Source: Phocaeicola plebeius
Lineage (GTDB): Bacteria > Bacteroidota > Bacteroidia > Bacteroidales > Bacteroidaceae
NCBI GenBank assembly: GCA_004558305.1
Contig: SFDG01000090.1
Location: forward strand, 1-7,719
Direction of reading: 5' to 3'
Length of the DNA: 7,719 nucleotides
Below the pieces are notes generated by a model. It did no database searches, was not told the DNA's origin, and saw only the letters and a program-made list of their open reading frames with translations. Positions 1-7,376 of this stretch are shown here, one piece after another. Position numbers and translations under genes: made by a program. How positions within the stretch are numbered: position 1 is the stretch's first letter; each line of letters begins with the position of its first letter.

Positions 1-99
1 GGCGCTCCCGAGTGTATCCGCATGAGCTATGCCACTTCCGACGAAAACATCGTGGAAGCCATGCGCCGCATCAAGGAGACACTGGCACGGCTGAAATAA
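1..99 (+). CDS. Pyridoxal-phosphate-dependent aminotransferase, C-terminal end (aspartate aminotransferase-like), partial
   Basis: Only the last 32 codons and the TAA stop are in the window; the gene starts upstream of base 1. The translated end contains CIRMSYATSDENIVEAMRRI, which matches the closing segment of class I/II aminotransferases of the aspartate aminotransferase type (usual pattern: arginine and a Ser-Tyr-Ala-Thr/Ser stretch, then a final amphipathic helix). In the family the arginine before the SYA stretch (here R7 of the fragment) binds the substrate's alpha-carboxylate. The full enzyme would be a cytosolic PLP enzyme moving amino groups between amino acids and 2-oxo acids. The substrate cannot be judged from this fragment. 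A strong hairpin 25 bases after the stop suggests that its transcript ends here, so it is probably not co-transcribed with the downstream genes. Confidence 0.75.
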   Translation, partial: GAPECIRMSYATSDENIVEAMRRIKETLARLK

Positions 100-123
100 T
101 CGCTTCACACTTTGTCATTCAGT

Positions 124-177
124 GAGGGGGTGTCAAAAATAGGAAACGTCTATCATTTTCTATTTTGACATCCCCTC
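124..177 (+). terminator. Long hairpin terminator after the aminotransferase gene
   Basis: The left arm 124-146 pairs with the right arm 156-177 over about 22 base pairs, with a single bulged A at 139, two G-T pairs (130/171 and 143/159) and a 9-base loop (147-155). The stem begins GAGGGGGTGTCAAAA and closes with TTTTGACATCCCCTC. There is no T-run after the stem, but the inner part of the stem is A-rich on one arm and T-rich on the other. The position 25 bases after the aminotransferase stop fits a transcription terminator. Long hairpins of the form GAGGG-TGTCAAAA are common after Bacteroides genes. Confidence 0.75.
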
Positions 178-181
178 CAAA

Positions 182-413
182 CTGTCCGAGAATCGTTTTC
201 CGCTTTCCTTCTACTTTGTCATCTACCTCAACTTTGCCGTCGTCAATGCAGAGCTGAACAACTACCGCAGTTCATTGGACGCCACCACGACAACCACCTG
301 GATGCCGCTACGCTGACACGGTCAACGTGGGCCGTCATATCGGCCACACGCAGCTCCACAAAGTCTATGTCGTCTATCGCGGCGTGGAGATGGTGGCCTG
401 CGAGGAAGTGTAA
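182..413 (+). pseudogene. Probable decayed, frameshifted gene remnant of unknown function
   Basis: No intact gene is present, but coding-like sequence continues across three frames. From 182 to about 270 one frame reads LSENRFPLSFYFVIYLNF followed by AVVNAELNNYR. From 271 the next frame reads FIGRHHDNHLDAATL. From about 312 to the TAA at 411-413 a third frame reads DTVNVGRHIGHTQLHKV and then YVVYRGVEMVACEEV. In each piece the third codon position is strongly G/C-biased, as in the intact genes nearby, which random intergenic DNA would not show. The simplest reading is a gene end with two frameshifts. Its 5' part is missing, because the stretch before 182 is the terminator hairpin. I do not recognise the protein family. 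The alternative is a GC-rich intergenic region with chance open frames. A 63-codon frame on the opposite strand (243-434) is judged a shadow. Confidence 0.35.
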
Positions 414-502
414 TTCCCTCATTGTAGGATACATCGGCCAATGGTTCTGGACATAGTCATTTTACCATTCGGCTAGAAGAGACAAAGAATCTGGAGGTTT
501 TC

Positions 503-534
503 TTTGGCCGGACAAAAGGTTTTCCTTACATTTG
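503..534 (+). promoter_or_regulatory. Bacteroidota-type sigma-70 promoter for the hybrid two-component regulator
   Basis: A -33 element TTTG lies at 503-506 and a -7 element TACATTTG at 527-534, a perfect fit to TAnnTTTG. The spacer is 20 bases (507-526), within the usual 19-21 for this phylum. Transcription should begin near 540, giving a leader of about 20 bases before the ATG at 561. This placement rules out the in-frame TTG at 504 as the start of translation, since it lies inside the -33 element and upstream of the predicted transcript start. Confidence 0.7.
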
Positions 535-556
535 TATTCCGTTTAGACCAACGATT

Positions 557-566
557 GTACATGTAC
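557..566. repeat. 10-bp perfect palindrome over the start codon
   Basis: GTACATGTAC is a perfect 10-base palindrome that includes the chosen ATG (561-563) and lies about 17 bases after the predicted transcription start. It could be a small operator or a weak structure at the translation start, but a palindrome of this length can also occur by chance. No second copy was noticed in the window. Confidence 0.25.
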
Positions 567-3500
567 CGGCCATTTATCCTTCTCCGTCCAGAACGTAGCC
601 ACATCGGGGATGTCGCACGTAGCTGCTGGCTTACCCTCCTGCTGGCGATAGGGTCGTGGGCCTTCGTCGGCGTTCCCGCCCCGGCACAAGTGTTCGAATA
701 CATCGGTATGGAACAGGGGCTGAGCAGCCGCCGTGTCCTTTCCATCGAACAGGATGCACAGGGATATATGTGGATTCTGACCCACAAGGGAGTAGACCGG
801 TACGACGGTACCCGCTTCACGCACTACAAGCTGCGGAGCGAAGGCAAGGACATGTACTTCTACCCGGACCTGAACACCCTGTATGCCGACAGCGGGCAAG
901 CCCTGTGGGAGTTCGGGAAGGACGGGAAAATCTTCCGCTTCGACTACCGCAAAGATGCCTTCGAACTGGTGTTCGACCTCCATCAGACCGTGCCCGATAC
1001 CCGCAACTATCCCATAACCAGCGTCTATCTCGACCCCTCCCTGCGTGTGTGGTTCCATTGCTACCAGCAGACGGTGGTGTTCGACACCCGCCAGCGGACC
1101 TGCCGGACGGTCACCACCGACCCCACGATGGCCCCCGTCGATGCCATGGTCACCGACGGGGAAAACGGCTATTTCCTCGCCGCCGGACCCACCCTCTACC
1201 ACGCCGCTTATGCCGACGGGGAACTGAAGACCCTGTCGTCAATCACCCTCGACCGGATCCGCCTCATCAACTACCTCTACTACCATCCCCATACCCGGAA
1301 GCTGGTGGTGAACACCCTGCTCGACGGACTCTACATCATCGACACCAACCACTGGGAGGTGCTCCGCCCCGCGATCCGCCTGAAAGACATCGGCATCAAC
1401 ATCGTCAAGCCGTTCTTCGACAGCACGACGGAAGTGCTGGTGGCCACCGACGGCGACGGCGTGTACAAGCTGGACATCACCACCGGGGAGCTGAGCCGGT
1501 TCCTGCAGGAAGACAACCTCCATCCGAACAAGATGAACGGCAGCATTGTCAAGGACATCCTCATCGACCAGGAGCAACGGGTCTGGAATGTCATCTACCC
1601 CACGGGACTCACGGTCTACACCCGGAAATACCCGGCCTACCAGTGGCTGCGGCATACCGACGACACCAATTCGCTGGTGGACAACCGTATCAACGCCCTT
1701 CTGGAGGACAGCGACGGCGATATCTGGATGGCGACCTGCAACGGCATCAGCTGCTACCAGCCTTCCACCGGACAATGGACCAACTACCTGTCGATCGGCA
1801 ACGGGACGACCACCCGGCACAACCATATCATCATCTCCCTCTGCGAGATACGCCCTGGCACCATCCTGGCCGGCGGGTACATGGCCGGACTCTACACCAT
1901 CGACAAGCGGAGCCGGAAAGTCAACTACAACTACCGGACGGCCGAACAGCAGGACGTGAACCCGCCCGACAAGTATATCCGCTCCATCATTACGGACCGT
2001 GAACACAACATCTGGGCCGGCGGCTACCGCCAGCTGGAATGCTACAACCCGAATGACCACCAGGTGCGCAGCGTCTCCACGCTCTACCCCATCACGCACA
2101 TCAAGGAAAAGGACGAACGCACCCTGTGGATAGGGACCATCGACGGACTGTTCACCTTCGACAAGCAGCGGATGCTGATGGAACGCTACGGACAGGACCT
2201 GCAGACGGGGTGCGTGAACACCATCTACCAACAGCCCGACGGCAGCAAGACCTTCATCGGCACGTACGGCAACGGACTGCTGGTAATCGACAACGCCACC
2301 GGCCAGATCCAGCACTACCACAAGGACAACAGCGGACTGGCCAACAACAACATCTACAGCATCGTCCCCAATGCCTACAACGATCTGTTCTTAGGGACGG
2401 AGAACGGACTGACCCTGTTCGACACCCGAGGCAAGACCTTCATCAACTGGACCCGCGAACAGGGATTGCTTTCGGCCAGCTTCAACCAGAACGCCGCCGT
2501 ACACACCCGGAACGGCCAACTGATTTTCGGGACGAACGAAGGGGCCATCCTGTTGTCCTCCGACACGCAGCTCAACGAGGACTTCACGTCGCACATGATT
2601 TTCAGCAACCTGAACATCATGTATCGCAACGTACATCCGGGCGACCCCGACTCTCCCCTCGTGCGTCCCCTCGACGAGACAGAGAGCATCACCCTGCGGG
2701 CCGACCAGAACACGTTCTCCATCCAGGTGTCGTCCATCAACTACGACAATCCGTCCAACATCAGCTACAGCTGGCGGCTGAAAGGGTTCTACAACGAGTG
2801 GAACACTCCTTCGGATGCCAGCCTCATCCACTACACCAACCTCTCGCCCGGCACGTACGAGCTACAGGTGCGGGCCGTCATGCTCAGCAACAACAGCATC
2901 CTCGAAGAGCGGTCGCTGACCATCATCATCGAACGCCCGTTCTGGATGACCTTCTGGGCCTTCCTGATCTACGGACTGGTCTTCATCGGCCTGTGCTACG
3001 CCGGACTGCGCTACCAGATGCTGCGCCGCAACCGTATCGCCTCACAGGAGAAAATCGATTTCTTCATCCATACGGCCCATGACATCCGTACCCCGCTGAC
3101 CCTCATCAAGGCACCGCTGGGAGAAATCCTGAAGAACGAGCACCTGTCCGAACGGGGACAGTTCAACATCAACCTGGCCATACAGAACACCGACAGCCTG
3201 TCCGCCCTGGCCAACAACCTGATGAACTTCCAGAAGGAAGAGCTGTACAGCTCGAAGGTCATCGTGACCCAGGAGGAGCTGAACCACTACCTCCGCCAGT
3301 ACCTATCGGCCTACGAGGTCTATGCCCGGCAGAAAGGCATCACCCTGACCTATACCAGCACCTTCACCCGTCTGGAGGTGTGGATCGACCGGAACAAGAT
3401 GGACTCCATTCTCCGCAACCTGCTCACCAATGCCTTGAAATATACCCCTAAAGGCGGCACGGTGTCGCTGCACGCCGACCATTCGCGCAGCTACTGGAGC

Positions 3501-4619
3501 CTTATGGTAAGCGACACGGGCATCGGCATTCCCCGCAAGGACCAGAAGAAGCTGTTCCGCCTCCTGTTCCGGGGCAGCAACGCCACCAACCAGCTCATTA
3601 CGGGGACGGGCATCGGGATGCTGCTCACCTACCGCCTCATCCGGAACCACCAGGGCAAGATCACGTTCCACAGCACGGAAAACGTGGGCAGCAGCTTCCA
3701 CCTGACCTTCCCCATCCAGAGCCACCGCTATGCCTACAAGAAAGACCCGCATCCCTCCCTGTCTGCCTCGGTGGTGCTGCCCGACCATCTTGACACCGAC
3801 ATCCAGCGGCCCAGCGCACCGCACCATCCGGCCAAGGACGCTCCCCGCCTGCTCATTGTGGAGGACAACCAAAGCCTGCGGCATTTCCTCTGCGAAAGCC
3901 TGTCGGACCAGTACCAGGTGGACGAAGCCGGCAACGGGCAGGAAGCGCTGGAACGCATTGCCGCCTGTCCGCCCGACCTGATCATCAGTGACGTGATGAT
4001 GCCCGTCATGAGCGGAGATCAGTTGTGCACCCACCTGAAAAACCATCTGGAGACCAGCCATATCGCCGTCATCCTCCTCACTGCCTTGGGCGAGCGGGAG
4101 GACATCCTGCGCGGCCTGAAGACAAAAGCCGACCAGTACATCGTGAAGCCGTTCGACCTGATGGTGCTCCAGGCCACCATCACCAGCCTCCTGGAGAACC
4201 GCCGGCTGCTGCGCGACAAGATCCAGCAGTCTGTCATGACCCCCGAACCTCCCGCCGAGGACATCCACCTGCCCTCCACGCTCGACCAGGAGTTTATCGA
4301 CAAGGTTTCCCTGTTCGTCAACAGCCACATCCGCAACGACATCAGTGTGGAGAGCCTCTGCAGCCACATGGGCATGAGCCGTACCGCCTTCTACAACAAG
4401 ATAAAGGTGCTGACGGGCCTGGCCCCCACCGACTACATCCGCCACATGCGTATGCAGGAAGCGGCCCGTCTGCTGCGCAGCCACCAGTATTCGGTGGCCG
4501 AAGTGGCCGAGCGCATGGGGTTTGCCGACCCGAAGTACTTCACCGATACGTTCAAGAAGTTCTACGGCATCACGCCCAGTGCCTACATGAAAGGAGATAC
4601 CGTTCCCAAGAAACCATAA
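561..4619 (+). CDS. Hybrid two-component system regulator: periplasmic propeller sensor, histidine kinase, receiver and AraC DNA-binding domain
   Basis: This 1352-residue inner-membrane protein combines a whole phosphorelay. A signal peptide (hydrophobic core about 23-38, cleavage likely after APA at 40-42) is followed by a long periplasmic beta-propeller region with Reg_prop-type blades. Clear blade motifs have their tryptophans at W71, W389, W485 and W523. A Y_Y_Y domain (about 715-785) and one transmembrane helix (about 795-817) follow. The kinase has H-box HDIRTPLT with phospho-acceptor H840, N-box N957, the DTGIGIP box from D985 and GTGIGM at 1015-1020. The receiver has acidic E1101/D1102, phospho-acceptor D1144, T1174 and K1196. 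The HTH_18 AraC domain spans about 1255-1340. All key catalytic residues are present, so it should be active. ATG 561 was chosen because the promoter ends at 534 and a good signal peptide follows. Relatives sense oligosaccharides beside polysaccharide-utilisation genes; here the next genes are ion transporters, 20 bases downstream, so the ligand is unknown. Confidence 0.95.
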   Translation: MYRPFILLRPERSHIGDVARSCWLTLLLAIGSWAFVGVPAPAQVFEYIGMEQGLSSRRVLSIEQDAQGYMWILTHKGVDRYDGTRFTHYKLRSEGKDMYFYPDLNTLYADSGQALWEFGKDGKIFRFDYRKDAFELVFDLHQTVPDTRNYPITSVYLDPSLRVWFHCYQQTVVFDTRQRTCRTVTTDPTMAPVDAMVTDGENGYFLAAGPTLYHAAYADGELKTLSSITLDRIRLINYLYYHPHTRKLVVNTLLDGLYIIDTNHWEVLRPAIRLKDIGINIVKPFFDSTTEVLVATDGDGVYKLDITTGELSRFLQEDNLHPNKMNGSIVKDILIDQEQRVWNVIYPTGLTVYTRKYPAYQWLRHTDDTNSLVDNRINALLEDSDGDIWMATCNGISCYQPSTGQWTNYLSIGNGTTTRHNHIIISLCEIRPGTILAGGYMAGLYTIDKRSRKVNYNYRTAEQQDVNPPDKYIRSIITDREHNIWAGGYRQLECYNPNDHQVRSVSTLYPITHIKEKDERTLWIGTIDGLFTFDKQRMLMERYGQDLQTGCVNTIYQQPDGSKTFIGTYGNGLLVIDNATGQIQHYHKDNSGLANNNIYSIVPNAYNDLFLGTENGLTLFDTRGKTFINWTREQGLLSASFNQNAAVHTRNGQLIFGTNEGAILLSSDTQLNEDFTSHMIFSNLNIMYRNVHPGDPDSPLVRPLDETESITLRADQNTFSIQVSSINYDNPSNISYSWRLKGFYNEWNTPSDASLIHYTNLSPGTYELQVRAVMLSNNSILEERSLTIIIERPFWMTFWAFLIYGLVFIGLCYAGLRYQMLRRNRIASQEKIDFFIHTAHDIRTPLTLIKAPLGEILKNEHLSERGQFNINLAIQNTDSLSALANNLMNFQKEELYSSKVIVTQEELNHYLRQYLSAYEVYARQKGITLTYTSTFTRLEVWIDRNKMDSILRNLLTNALKYTPKGGTVSLHADHSRSYWSLMVSDTGIGIPRKDQKKLFRLLFRGSNATNQLITGTGIGMLLTYRLIRNHQGKITFHSTENVGSSFHLTFPIQSHRYAYKKDPHPSLSASVVLPDHLDTDIQRPSAPHHPAKDAPRLLIVEDNQSLRHFLCESLSDQYQVDEAGNGQEALERIAACPPDLIISDVMMPVMSGDQLCTHLKNHLETSHIAVILLTALGEREDILRGLKTKADQYIVKPFDLMVLQATITSLLENRRLLRDKIQQSVMTPEPPAEDIHLPSTLDQEFIDKVSLFVNSHIRNDISVESLCSHMGMSRTAFYNKIKVLTGLAPTDYIRHMRMQEAARLLRSHQYSVAEVAERMGFADPKYFTDTFKKFYGITPSAYMKGDTVPKKP

Positions 4620-4639
4620 CCAACAGACAATATATCGCC

Positions 4640-5200
4640 ATGAACTTTTATGTACAATCATTTCTCATCTTTTCCCGCATCGGACTGTTCACCATCGGCG
4701 GCGGTTACGCCATGGTGCCGCTCATCGAAGCGGAGGTCGTCGAGAAAAGGCAATGGATTACGAAAGAAGAGTTTCTGGACCTGATGGCCCTGGCCCAGAC
4801 CGCCCCCGGCATCTTTGCCGTCAACATTGCCATCTTCATCGGCTACAAGCTGCACAAGTTCTGGGGGGCCTTCTGGATGACGCTCGGCACCATCCTCCCC
4901 TCATTCGTCATCATGCTGCTCATCGCCCTTTTCTTCCAGCAGATCAAGAGCTACGATGCAGTGGAGCACATCTTCCAGGGCATCCGTCCGGCAGTGGTCG
5001 CCCTCATCGCCGCCCCCTGCCTGAAAATGGCCCGGTCGGCCCGCATCCACCGCCGCAACGTATGGATTCCCGTCGTGGCGGCCCTTCTCATCTGGCTGCT
5101 GCATGTCTCTCCCATCTACATTATTATATTATGCGGTCTGGGCGGCTATCTCTATGGCACGCGGAACCGGAAGACCGGCAGAAAGGAGGAACAGGCATGA
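4640..5200 (+). CDS. Short chromate-transporter-family (CHR) protein, first subunit of a pair
   Basis: This 186-residue integral membrane protein belongs to the CHR (ChrA) family in its short, single-domain form. Known long ChrA proteins (about 400 aa) have two homologous halves. Short forms usually occur as adjacent gene pairs that together make one transporter, which is the arrangement here. Seen directly: an N-terminal hydrophobic segment with IGLFTIGGGYAMVPLI (GGG at 20-22) and the family signature ALAQTAPGIFAVNIAIFIGY from residue 50. About five to six further hydrophobic stretches follow, then a basic tail. Where most members have PGP, this one has PGI (I58). It starts 20 bases after the regulator's stop, so co-transcription is likely, and its stop overlaps the next start as ATGA. 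The start is supported because GGGYAM falls at residues 20-25 in both partners. Family members export chromate or move sulfate-like anions, but the natural substrate here is unknown. Confidence 0.88.
   Translation: MNFYVQSFLIFSRIGLFTIGGGYAMVPLIEAEVVEKRQWITKEEFLDLMALAQTAPGIFAVNIAIFIGYKLHKFWGAFWMTLGTILPSFVIMLLIALFFQQIKSYDAVEHIFQGIRPAVVALIAAPCLKMARSARIHRRNVWIPVVAALLIWLLHVSPIYIIILCGLGGYLYGTRNRKTGRKEEQA
5184..5189 (+). promoter_or_regulatory. Strong Shine-Dalgarno site for the second CHR gene
   Basis: AGGAGG lies 7 bases before the ATG at 5197, inside the end of the first CHR gene. Strong sites of this kind are uncommon in Bacteroidota, and none is obvious ahead of the other starts in this window. 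Together with the ATGA overlap it points to well-coupled translation of the two subunits. It fixes the start of the second subunit at 5197. Confidence 0.7.
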
Positions 5201-5769
5201 CACTCTTTCTCCAACTGTTCTACACCTTCTTCAAGATCGGCCTGTTCGGGTTCGGCGGCGGCTATGCCATGCTCTCCATGATCCAGGGCGAAGTAGTGAC
5301 CCGCTACCACTGGCTGAACTCCTACGAGTTTACGGACATCGTCGCCATGAGCCAGATGACTCCCGGTCCCATCGGCATCAACTCGGCCACCTACGTGGGC
5401 TATACGGCTGTCGTCAATGCCGGCTTTCCCCAGTGGGCAGGCATTCTCGGGTCGTTCGTGTCCACGTTTGCCGTCGTGCTGCCGTCGTTCATCCTGATGA
5501 TTCTCATCAGCCGGTTCTTCCTGAAATACCAGAAGCATCCCGTCATCGCCGCCGTCTTCAGCGGCTTGCGTCCGGGCGTGGTGGGCCTGCTGGCTGCCGC
5601 CGCCCTGGTGCTCATGAACCGCGAGAACTTCGGAGCGGAAACGCGGCAGGTCATCGTCAGCAGCCTGCTCTTTGCCGGTACGTTCATCGCCTCCTACCGC
5701 TACAAAGTGAACCCCATCCTCCTTATCTGCCTGTGCGGGGCCGTCGGACTGCTCATCTCGTATGTCTGA
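5197..5769 (+). CDS. Short chromate-transporter-family (CHR) protein, second subunit of a pair
   Basis: This 190-residue membrane protein is the partner of the preceding gene. It aligns with that protein without gaps over the first 57 residues: IGLFGFGGGYAMLSMI with GGG at 20-22, then AMSQMTPGPIGINSATYVGY from residue 50. It keeps the full PGP signature (56-58) that the first subunit lacks, so the two subunits are not interchangeable copies. About six hydrophobic segments are visible, including VSTFAVVLPSFILMILI and a long Ala/Leu/Val segment after the conserved GLRPGVVGLL. The start ATG overlaps the previous TGA by four bases and has a strong ribosome-binding site. The pair is expected to form one inner-membrane oxyanion transporter by assembly of the two halves, as known for paired short CHR proteins. 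Chromate is the family label; sulfate or another anion is equally possible in a gut anaerobe. Confidence 0.9.
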   Translation: MTLFLQLFYTFFKIGLFGFGGGYAMLSMIQGEVVTRYHWLNSYEFTDIVAMSQMTPGPIGINSATYVGYTAVVNAGFPQWAGILGSFVSTFAVVLPSFILMILISRFFLKYQKHPVIAAVFSGLRPGVVGLLAAAALVLMNRENFGAETRQVIVSSLLFAGTFIASYRYKVNPILLICLCGAVGLLISYV

Positions 5770-5870
5770 CAGCCGGAGAAGTCACGAAAATTCGTTACCG
5801 CGGCGAACAAAACACCCGGATGAATGGTTAAAAAATAGAGTACAATACATCTTAAACCCCAACAACATCT

Positions 5871-7316
5871 ATGATTACCGCTGAAAACATCTTATTAGTA
5901 GGATCGATTCTCATCTTCTGTAGCATTCTGATCAGTAAGACCGGCTACCGCTTCGGCATCCCCGCCTTGTTGCTTTTCCTGGTAGTGGGCATGCTGTTCG
6001 GCAGCGACGGACTGGGACTGCAGTTCAACAGCACGTCCGATGCCCAGTTCATCGGCATCCTTGCCCTCAGCATCATCCTGTTCTCGGGCGGCATGGACAC
6101 CAAGCTGTCGGATGTCCGCCCCGTCATGAGCCAGGGCATCCTCCTGTCTACGGTGGGAGTCCTGCTCACTACCCTGCTGACGGGGGCCTTCATCTTCTTC
6201 ACCTCCGAGTGGACTCCCCTCAACATCTCGCTCTCCCTCACCACTTCGCTGCTCCTGGCCGCCACCATGTCCTCCACCGACTCGGCCTCGGTGTTCAACC
6301 TGCTCCGGTCGCAGAAGATGAACCTGAAGGACAACCTCCGCCCCATGCTGGAGCTGGAGAGCGGAAGTAACGACCCCATGGCATACATGCTGACCATCGT
6401 CCTCATCCAGGTCATCAGCAGCGGCAGCGAGCTGAATGCCGCCATCATCCTGCGCGACCTGTTCATCCAGTTCTTCTTCGGCGGGGTCATCGGCTATGCC
6501 TTCGGACGCTTCTCCGCCTGGCTCATCAACCGCCTCCAGTTGCCCAACAGCTCGCTCTATCCCATCCTGCTGCTGAGTCTGGTGTTCATCACCTTCACCC
6601 TGACCGACATCGTCGGCGGCAACGGCTACCTGGCGGTCTATATCGCCGGTGTGGTGGTCGGCAACACCCGCATCGTTGCTGTCCGCAAGGAAATCAACAC
6701 CTTTATGAACGGTCTGACCTGGCTGTTCCAGATCATCATGTTCCTGGCTTTGGGCCTGTTGGTCAACCCGCACGAGATGCTCGGTGTCGCCGGTATCGCC
6801 CTGCTCATCGGTCTGTTCATGATTATCGTGGCCCGTCCCGTCAGTGTCTTCCTCTGTCTGCTGCCTTTCCGCCGCATGACGAACAGGGCCCGTGTCTTCG
6901 TGTCGTGGGTCGGCTTGCGCGGTGCCGTCCCCATCATCTTCGCCACCTATCCGGTCCTGGCGGAAGTGCCCGGCTACAACCAGATCTTCAACATCGTGTT
7001 CTTCATCACCCTGCTGTCGCTCATCGTGCAGGGCATGAGCATTTCCACCATGGCCCGCTGGCTCCACCTCGACTTGCCGCAGGAGAAGGAGGGCAACGAG
7101 TTCGGTGTAGAGTTGCCGGAAGAGATTGACACAAAGCTGGAGGACCTTACGTTGACGCAGGAGATGCTCGCCAACGGCAACCGGCTGGCGGACATGAACA
7201 TCGCGAAAGGCACGCTGGTCATGCTGGTGAAGCGTGGCAACGAGTTCATCATTCCGAATGGTCAGGTGGAGCTGAAGGTGGGGGACAAGTTGCTGTTTAT
7301 TTCAGAGAATAAATAG
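5871..7316 (+). CDS. CPA1-family K+(Na+)/H+ antiporter with C-terminal RCK_C (TrkA_C) domain, NhaP2/CvrA-like
   Basis: This 481-residue protein has about twelve hydrophobic segments over residues 1-400 and a soluble C-terminal domain. Seen directly: FGIPALLLFLVVGMLFGSDG near the N-terminus, SSTDSASV with T136/D137 in the unwound-helix region, ELESGSNDPMAYML with the Asn-Asp ion-binding pair N167/D168, and WVGLRGAVPII with conserved R350. In CPA1 exchangers the ND pair goes with electroneutral cation/proton exchange. The last 55 or so residues (about 425-481, ending in VELKVGDKLLFI) form a TrkA_C/RCK_C-type domain expected to bind a regulatory ligand. NhaP2/CvrA of enterobacteria is longer (578 aa in E. 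coli) with an extra cytoplasmic domain that is absent here. The role is expulsion of K+ or Na+ in exchange for H+ at the inner membrane, in volume and pH control; which cation is used cannot be read from sequence. It follows the CHR pair by 101 bases. I found no clear terminator or promoter match in the gap, so readthrough is possible. Confidence 0.93.
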   Translation: MITAENILLVGSILIFCSILISKTGYRFGIPALLLFLVVGMLFGSDGLGLQFNSTSDAQFIGILALSIILFSGGMDTKLSDVRPVMSQGILLSTVGVLLTTLLTGAFIFFTSEWTPLNISLSLTTSLLLAATMSSTDSASVFNLLRSQKMNLKDNLRPMLELESGSNDPMAYMLTIVLIQVISSGSELNAAIILRDLFIQFFFGGVIGYAFGRFSAWLINRLQLPNSSLYPILLLSLVFITFTLTDIVGGNGYLAVYIAGVVVGNTRIVAVRKEINTFMNGLTWLFQIIMFLALGLLVNPHEMLGVAGIALLIGLFMIIVARPVSVFLCLLPFRRMTNRARVFVSWVGLRGAVPIIFATYPVLAEVPGYNQIFNIVFFITLLSLIVQGMSISTMARWLHLDLPQEKEGNEFGVELPEEIDTKLEDLTLTQEMLANGNRLADMNIAKGTLVMLVKRGNEFIIPNGQVELKVGDKLLFISENK

Positions 7317-7322
7317 GCTGCT

Positions 7323-7376
7323 GAAACAAAGCATTGATATGTTTTCCATCGCTTTGTTTCGATCCACCCCTTTTTT
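7323..7376 (+). terminator. Probable terminator after the antiporter gene
   Basis: GAAACAAAGC (7323-7332) pairs perfectly with GCTTTGTTTC (7351-7360) around an 18-base loop. The stem starts 7 bases after the antiporter stop, and a run of six T's follows at 7371-7376, ten bases beyond it. The offset T-run makes it a less than classic intrinsic terminator, but the position fits the end of the transcription unit. Confidence 0.55.

Noticed and set aside
134..141. Minus-strand TATTTTTG matching the -7 consensus
   Set aside because: It lies within the terminator stem and has no TTTG at the right distance on that strand.
243..434. 63-codon minus-strand frame in the region before the regulator
   Set aside because: It is opposite the plus-strand remnant, whose codon bias is more convincing, and it shows no known motif or upstream promoter.
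437..473. Imperfect inverted repeat GGCCAATGG / CCATTCGGC upstream of the promoter as an operator
   Set aside because: Only the inner five bases (AATGG/CCATT) and scattered outer bases match over a 20-base spacer; too weak to call.
504..560. TTG-initiated N-terminal extension of the regulator
   Set aside because: The TTG is part of the -33 element and lies upstream of the predicted transcription start; the extension adds no domain.
656..2002. 448-codon open frame on the plus strand in another frame
   Set aside because: It overlaps the sensor domain; its translation is rich in Arg, Pro, Gly and His without domain structure, typical of an out-of-frame reading of GC-rich coding DNA.
3303..4661. 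452-codon open frame on the minus strand
   Set aside because: It lies entirely opposite the kinase-receiver-AraC part of the regulator, whose motifs are unmistakable. GC-rich genes with G/C third positions create such long antisense frames, and its translation shows no recognisable domain.
5770..5870. Separate promoter or terminator between the CHR pair and the antiporter
   Set aside because: No TAnnTTTG/TTTG pair and no stable hairpin with a T-run could be found in these 101 bases.
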